This document shows, piece by piece, positions 14,876 to 18,227 of a stretch of DNA of 18,227 nt. Made by a program: the position numbers and the translations under genes. The notes beneath the pieces are model-generated. The model saw nothing but the letters and a program-made list of their open reading frames with translations. It was not told the DNA's origin and searched no databases. The stretch is taken from positions 1 to 18,227 of the forward strand of contig JAILFQ010000357.1 of assembly GCA_024697505.1 (NCBI GenBank). The letters are read 5' to 3'. Numbering within the stretch: the first letter of the stretch is position 1; every line of letters begins with the position of its first letter. The stretch comes from Lachnospiraceae bacterium. Lineage in GTDB: Bacteria > Bacillota > Clostridia > Lachnospirales > Lachnospiraceae.

Positions 14876-16591
14876 ATGGAAAAAAAGGATTCTATTTTAA
14901 GACGATTAAATCCTAGCAGCTCTTTTATGGGAAGAGTTGTGTTGATCGTATTTGGTTTACTTACCTTAGTTATGCTTATTGATAAGCTTATCGTGGTAAA
15001 TCTTGTTAAGAATACGATCAACAAGCGAACAAACGGCTATTTGCTTGACGTGGCATATGCCTACACAAATTCGCTTGAAACCGCTGTTGAGAAGAATGGA
15101 AGCGAGGAAATATTAAATCCGGAATATCTTACAATTCTTCTTACCGGAATCACATGTTCCGATATTAACAACAGTTATTGTTACCTGGTGGCAAAAGACG
15201 GTACAATGCTTTTCCACAAAGATCCTGCAAAGATAGGTTCTCCTGTTGTTAACGCAGAGGTTAAAAATGTTTGTGAAAGGTTAAGAAGCGGCGAAAGAAT
15301 TGAAGAGTACGTTACAACATATGCTTATAACGGTGGAATACAGTATGCCGCCATTGCACCTTCGGATGACGGAAGTTTTGTAATGGTTGTGGTTGCCAGC
15401 GAGGAAAACGTTCTTGAAGCTGTTAACAGACTTACAAGAGAGTGTATTTCGCTTAATATCCTCTGTGTAACTCTTGCAAGTATAGGAATGGCAATAGTGA
15501 TGTATACTGTTGTTAAACCTCTTTCCAAAGCAAAGGATGAAGCAAACCGCTTTGGTAAACTGGATTTCAGAGATTCCGATGAACTTAACAGAATAGCTGC
15601 AAGAAAAGATGAAGTAGGACAGATAGGAACAGCTGTGGTTGATATTCAAAAGGGTGTTGCTACAGCACTTGGAGATATTAAGCAGCAGGAAACGGTTCTT
15701 TATGAAGAGGCCGGTAAGATAGACGAGCAGATAAGCGGCACCAACGAGGCAGTTGCTCAGGTTAACTCTGCAATTCAGGAGATAGCTACTTCTTCAACAA
15801 GCCAGGCGCAGGATACTCAGGATGCTACCGATAAAGTTGCCAAGATGGGTACTGCCGTTGAAGATACAGTTACTGAAGTTAAGAATCTTTACGAAACAAC
15901 CAATTCCGCTAAGATGTCCGGTGATGAGGCAGTTTCCACACTTGTTGAACTTGAAAAGATCACAAAGACAGCAACATCGGCTATTGATGCTATTTACGCA
16001 CAGACCAACGCAACCAACGAGTCTGTTCTTAAGATTCATGAAGCAACAGCTCTTATTACCGCAATTGCAGAGGAGACAAACCTTCTTTCACTTAATGCTT
16101 CCATAGAAGCGGCAAGAGCAGGTGAACAGGGTAGAGGCTTCGCGGTTGTTGCCGGACAGATTCAGAAACTTGCAGAACAGTCCAACGCTTCTGCGGGTAA
16201 GATTGAAGACATTATTAATACTCTTATAAACGAGTCCAATAAATCTGTTAAGACTATGGAAGAAGTAATGGAAGTTATGAAGAGCCAGAGCGAACAGATA
16301 AACAAGACTGAAGAGATTATAAGAGAAGTAAAGGAAAGAATCGGAGAAACAATAGAAGGCGTAGACATAATAGATAAGAGCGCAAAGAATATTGAAGCAT
16401 CCAGAGCTGCCGTAAATGATATCATAAGCAATCTTTCCGCAATTGCCGAAGAAAATGCGGCCAATACCGAGGAAACACTTGCTTCCATTTCTATGGTAAG
16501 TACTGCTATGGAAGAGTGTGCAGCCAGTGCAAAGGGTGTTAAGAATATTGCCCAGACTCTTGACGGAACAATAGGAAAATTCACATTGTAA
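14876..16591 (+). CDS. Methyl-accepting chemotaxis protein, Cache sensor
   Basis: A 571-residue chemoreceptor. Transmembrane helix 1 spans about 19-44 and helix 2 about 190-212; between them lies an extracytoplasmic Cache-type sensor with the landmark [19 protein letters not shown] segment begins at [16 protein letters not shown], then a long coiled-coil signalling domain. The conserved hairpin tip reads [18 protein letters not shown] and GEQGRGF (416-422), the CheA/CheW contact region. There is no C-terminal CheR-docking pentapeptide. The start at 14876 is supported by GGGAG 7 nt upstream; the longer frame from GTG 14771 has no comparable site. It has its own promoter and a strong terminator. 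It would feed ligand occupancy to CheA and the flagellar motor; the ligand is unknown, though Cache domains often bind small organic acids or amino acids. Confidence 0.94.
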   Translation: MEKKDSILRRLNPSSSFMGRVVLIVFGLLTLVMLIDKLIVVNLVKNTINKRTNGYLLDVAYAYTNSLETAVEKNGSEEILNPEYLTILLTGITCSDINNSYCYLVAKDGTMLFHKDPAKIGSPVVNAEVKNVCERLRSGERIEEYVTTYAYNGGIQYAAIAPSDDGSFVMVVVASEENVLEAVNRLTRECISLNILCVTLASIGMAIVMYTVVKPLSKAKDEANRFGKLDFRDSDELNRIAARKDEVGQIGTAVVDIQKGVATALGDIKQQETVLYEEAGKIDEQISGTNEAVAQVNSAIQEIATSSTSQAQDTQDATDKVAKMGTAVEDTVTEVKNLYETTNSAKMSGDEAVSTLVELEKITKTATSAIDAIYAQTNATNESVLKIHEATALITAIAEETNLLSLNASIEAARAGEQGRGFAVVAGQIQKLAEQSNASAGKIEDIINTLINESNKSVKTMEEVMEVMKSQSEQINKTEEIIREVKERIGETIEGVDIIDKSAKNIEASRAAVNDIISNLSAIAEENAANTEETLASISMVSTAMEECAASAKGVKNIAQTLDGTIGKFTL

Positions 16592-16612
16592 ATATCTGTA
16601 AATAAAATACAT

Positions 16613-16647
16613 AAAAGACTGTCGTCTGTTGGCGACAGTCTTTTTTT
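16613..16647 (+). terminator. Strong intrinsic terminator after first chemoreceptor
   Basis: AAAAGACTGTCG (16613-16624) pairs perfectly with CGACAGTCTTTT (16633-16644) around an 8-nt loop, with a run of T's through 16647. It isolates the two chemoreceptor genes as separate transcription units. Confidence 0.92.
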
Positions 16648-16657
16648 GCGACAAAAA

Positions 16658-16690
16658 GGGAATTGTTTGCGAAGTTCCGGGAATTGTTTG
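16658..16690 (+). repeat. Direct repeat GGGAATTGTTTG overlapping the second chemoreceptor promoter
   Basis: GGGAATTGTTTG occurs at 16658-16669 and again at 16679-16690, two helical turns (21 bp) apart. The second copy contains the putative -35 box and also forms a small inverted repeat GAATTG/CAATTC (16681-16686 and 16692-16697). This is the geometry of an operator for a dimeric or cooperative regulator. Confidence 0.55.
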
Positions 16691-16712
16691 GCAATTCACA
16701 AGGTAGTATAAT
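16684..16712 (+). promoter_or_regulatory. Putative promoter of second chemoreceptor gene
   Basis: TTGTTT (16684-16689), a 17-bp spacer and a perfect TATAAT (16707-16712). A CCCGATAA at 16723-16730 resembles a sigma-28 -10 box, but no good TAAA element sits 15 bp upstream, so the vegetative promoter is preferred. Confidence 0.6.
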
Positions 16713-16718
16713 TTAGTT

Positions 16719-16886
16719 GTCGCCCGATAAGAAAGATTTGTTGAATGGTGGATACGGGGATAGTACCACAAAGTCGGGCGCGGGGATAGTATTGCAAAGA
16801 CGTTTGCAAACCAAAAGTTAACAGTATCATAAGATTAATTAGGGGCCCCGGCAGGGGCGAAAAACGGGAAAGGGGATACGTTTATT
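16719..16886 (+). promoter_or_regulatory. Long structured 5' leader of second chemoreceptor
   Basis: From the predicted start site to the ATG there are about 168 untranslated bases. They contain a closing stem CGCCCGA/TCGGGCG (16721-16727 and 16774-16780), a 19-nt direct repeat with 3 mismatches (CGGGGATAGTACCACAAAG at 16755-16773 and its copy at 16781-16799), a 7-bp hairpin TTGCAAA/TTTGCAA with a GACG loop (16792-16809), and a GC hairpin GCCCC/GGGGC with a GGCA loop (16845-16858). I match no known riboswitch class, including c-di-GMP-I, by eye. Confidence 0.45.
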
Positions 16887-18227
16887 ATGGAAAAGAAAAA
16901 CAGTATCAAGCTTACCCAAAGATTTGGGTGGAAAATCAGCATGCTTGTACTTGCCGAGCTTGCAATTACCGTTACAATAACAATGACAATTCTTATTGTT
17001 CAGATGTCAGGCAAGTATGAAAAAGCAAGAGGCGCGCACATGATAGATGCCGCATCAAGCTATCTTGCAAGTATTATGGTTGCGATTAATAATCTGGGCG
17101 GAGACGCCAAAGCAGTGGACAGCAGTGTGTACGCTGCATATCTTAAGGACGCCGAAGCGTACGACATGCCGGGAAGTTATTACTATCTTGTTGCAAAAGA
17201 CGGAACAATGCTTTGGCATCCTACGGCTTCCAAGATAGGAGCTCAGGTTGAAAACGAACTGGTAAGAGGAGCCGTAAGCAACCTGGCATCGGGAAAGAGT
17301 GTAGAAGCTTTTTACGGGGACTATGTGTATAACGGAAAAGACATGATGGCGGCTATTGTTCCTTCAAGCGATAAGAGCGTCGTGCTTGTACTTGCAAGTA
17401 CAACAAAAGCCGTAATGGACCACATAGATAATATTGGCCCTATGTGTTCCTTGCTCGGTATTGTGCTTATAGAAGGATTAAATCTTCTTGCAGGATTGGT
17501 TGCAAAACGAATGGTTAGACCGCTTGTTGTTCTTTCGGACGAAGTCGAAAGAATGGGAAATCTTGATTTTTCCGGTGAGGATATAGACAAGAAGGTCCTT
17601 GACGGGCATGACGAAATATCCCTTATGGCAAGGGCGGTAACCAGGATGAAGATTTCGCTTTCGGATACCATAAGGAATATTCAGGAGCAGAGTAAAGTTC
17701 TTTATGAATCCGCAGACGGTATTAATGAAAATATAGAAGATACGGCAACCGCAGTTGAACAGGTGCAGGCAGCTGTTCACGAAATGGCGGAAGGTGCCGT
17801 TTCCCAGTCAAACGATACTCAGTATGCTTCCGAGCAGGTTGTTAAGATGGGCAAAGCGGTTGAAGTTACAACCGGAGAGGTAGGAACTCTTTATGAAAGC
17901 ACATCTGCCGTAAGAACTGCCGGAGACGAAGCGGTAACAATGCTTGCCGAACTTGGAAATGTAAGTGTTAAGACAAAAGAAGCCGTAGATATGATCTACG
18001 AGCAGACAACAAGCACCAATGAATCTGTTCTTAAGATTCAGGAGGCAACAACGCTTATTACTTCCATAGCTGAAGAAACAAATCTTCTTTCTCTCAACGC
18101 TTCCATAGAAGCAGCAAGAGCAGGAGAGCATGGACGAGGCTTTGCGGTAGTTGCTTCTCAGATACAAAAGCTTGCAGAACAGTCCAATGCTTCTGCCGGA
18201 AGGATCCAATCGGTTATTGCGGACCTT
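16887..18227 (+). CDS. Methyl-accepting chemotaxis protein, Cache sensor (3' truncated by window)
   Basis: The frame is open for 447 codons to the last base, so the C-terminal part lies outside the window. Helix 1 is at about 17-40, the extracytoplasmic Cache-type sensor at about 45-180 with [14 protein letters not shown], helix 2 at about 186-208, then HAMP ([17 protein letters not shown]) and the signalling coiled coil with tip [18 protein letters not shown] and GEHGRGF (413-419). It is a paralogue of the preceding gene: the signalling tip is nearly identical, while the sensor has diverged strongly outside the DGTML motif. The start codon is preceded by GGGGAT 11-13 nt upstream, a rather long spacing, and the MEKK opening matches that of its paralogue. 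Ligand unknown. Confidence 0.93.
   Translation, partial: MEKKNSIKLTQRFGWKISMLVLAELAITVTITMTILIVQMSGKYEKARGAHMIDAASSYLASIMVAINNLGGDAKAVDSSVYAAYLKDAEAYDMPGSYYYLVAKDGTMLWHPTASKIGAQVENELVRGAVSNLASGKSVEAFYGDYVYNGKDMMAAIVPSSDKSVVLVLASTTKAVMDHIDNIGPMCSLLGIVLIEGLNLLAGLVAKRMVRPLVVLSDEVERMGNLDFSGEDIDKKVLDGHDEISLMARAVTRMKISLSDTIRNIQEQSKVLYESADGINENIEDTATAVEQVQAAVHEMAEGAVSQSNDTQYASEQVVKMGKAVEVTTGEVGTLYESTSAVRTAGDEAVTMLAELGNVSVKTKEAVDMIYEQTTSTNESVLKIQEATTLITSIAEETNLLSLNASIEAARAGEHGRGFAVVASQIQKLAEQSNASAGRIQSVIADL

Noticed and set aside
16723..16730. Sigma-28 (flagellar) promoter before the second chemoreceptor
   Set aside because: The -10-like CCCGATAA lacks a matching TAAA element at the right distance.

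Overview
The window looks like chromosomal DNA from a motile, anaerobic Clostridia-type Firmicute, most likely Lachnospiraceae or a close relative. Grounds for this are the moderately low GC, strong purine-rich ribosome binding sites, intrinsic terminators after most units, a proline/threonine-linker surface protein with BspA-type leucine-rich repeats, a diguanylate cyclase with twin solute-binding sensors, tandem Cache chemoreceptors, and a Tet-like GTPase fused to an NYN nuclease domain. The family-level placement is inference from protein style; no rRNA or tRNA gene is present to confirm it.

Layout. (1) 1-3675: 3' part of a large surface protein with a 21-unit, 24-bp coding tandem repeat, then BspA-type repeats, ending at a GC-rich terminator. 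(2) 3747-4188: promoter and gene for a compact DtxR/MntR-family metalloregulator. (3) 4241-6406: a terminator hairpin lying directly against the ribosome binding site of a membrane diguanylate cyclase gene. (4) 6407-6700: no convincing gene, but several stem-loops. (5) 6708-13642: an apparent transcription unit made of a good sigma-A promoter, a leader with a 37-codon ORF carrying a near-ideal Shine-Dalgarno sequence, an intrinsic terminator, mgtE, a 913-residue Tet-like translational GTPase fused to a YacP/Rae1-type NYN domain, a GH31 alpha-glucosidase, and a terminator shared with the next gene. (6) 13664-14587 (minus): a diacylglycerol-kinase-family lipid kinase. (7) 14723-18227: two tandem paralogous methyl-accepting chemotaxis proteins, each with its own promoter; the second runs off the window and has a long, repeat-bearing leader.

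How the genes may fit together. The most interesting unit is leader ORF - mgtE - GTPase/NYN - GH31. The leader organisation (promoter, small ORF, terminator, gene) suggests attenuation of a magnesium-transporter operon. The second gene joins a ribosome-binding EF-G/Tet-type GTPase to a domain whose Bacillus relative (Rae1) cuts mRNA in the ribosomal A site. That suggests a ribosome-quality or translation-dependent mRNA-cleavage factor co-expressed with Mg2+ uptake. The fusion and the leader are read directly from sequence; the mechanism is inference. The remaining genes are signalling and envelope functions: c-di-GMP synthesis, chemotaxis, metal-dependent regulation and lipid phosphorylation.
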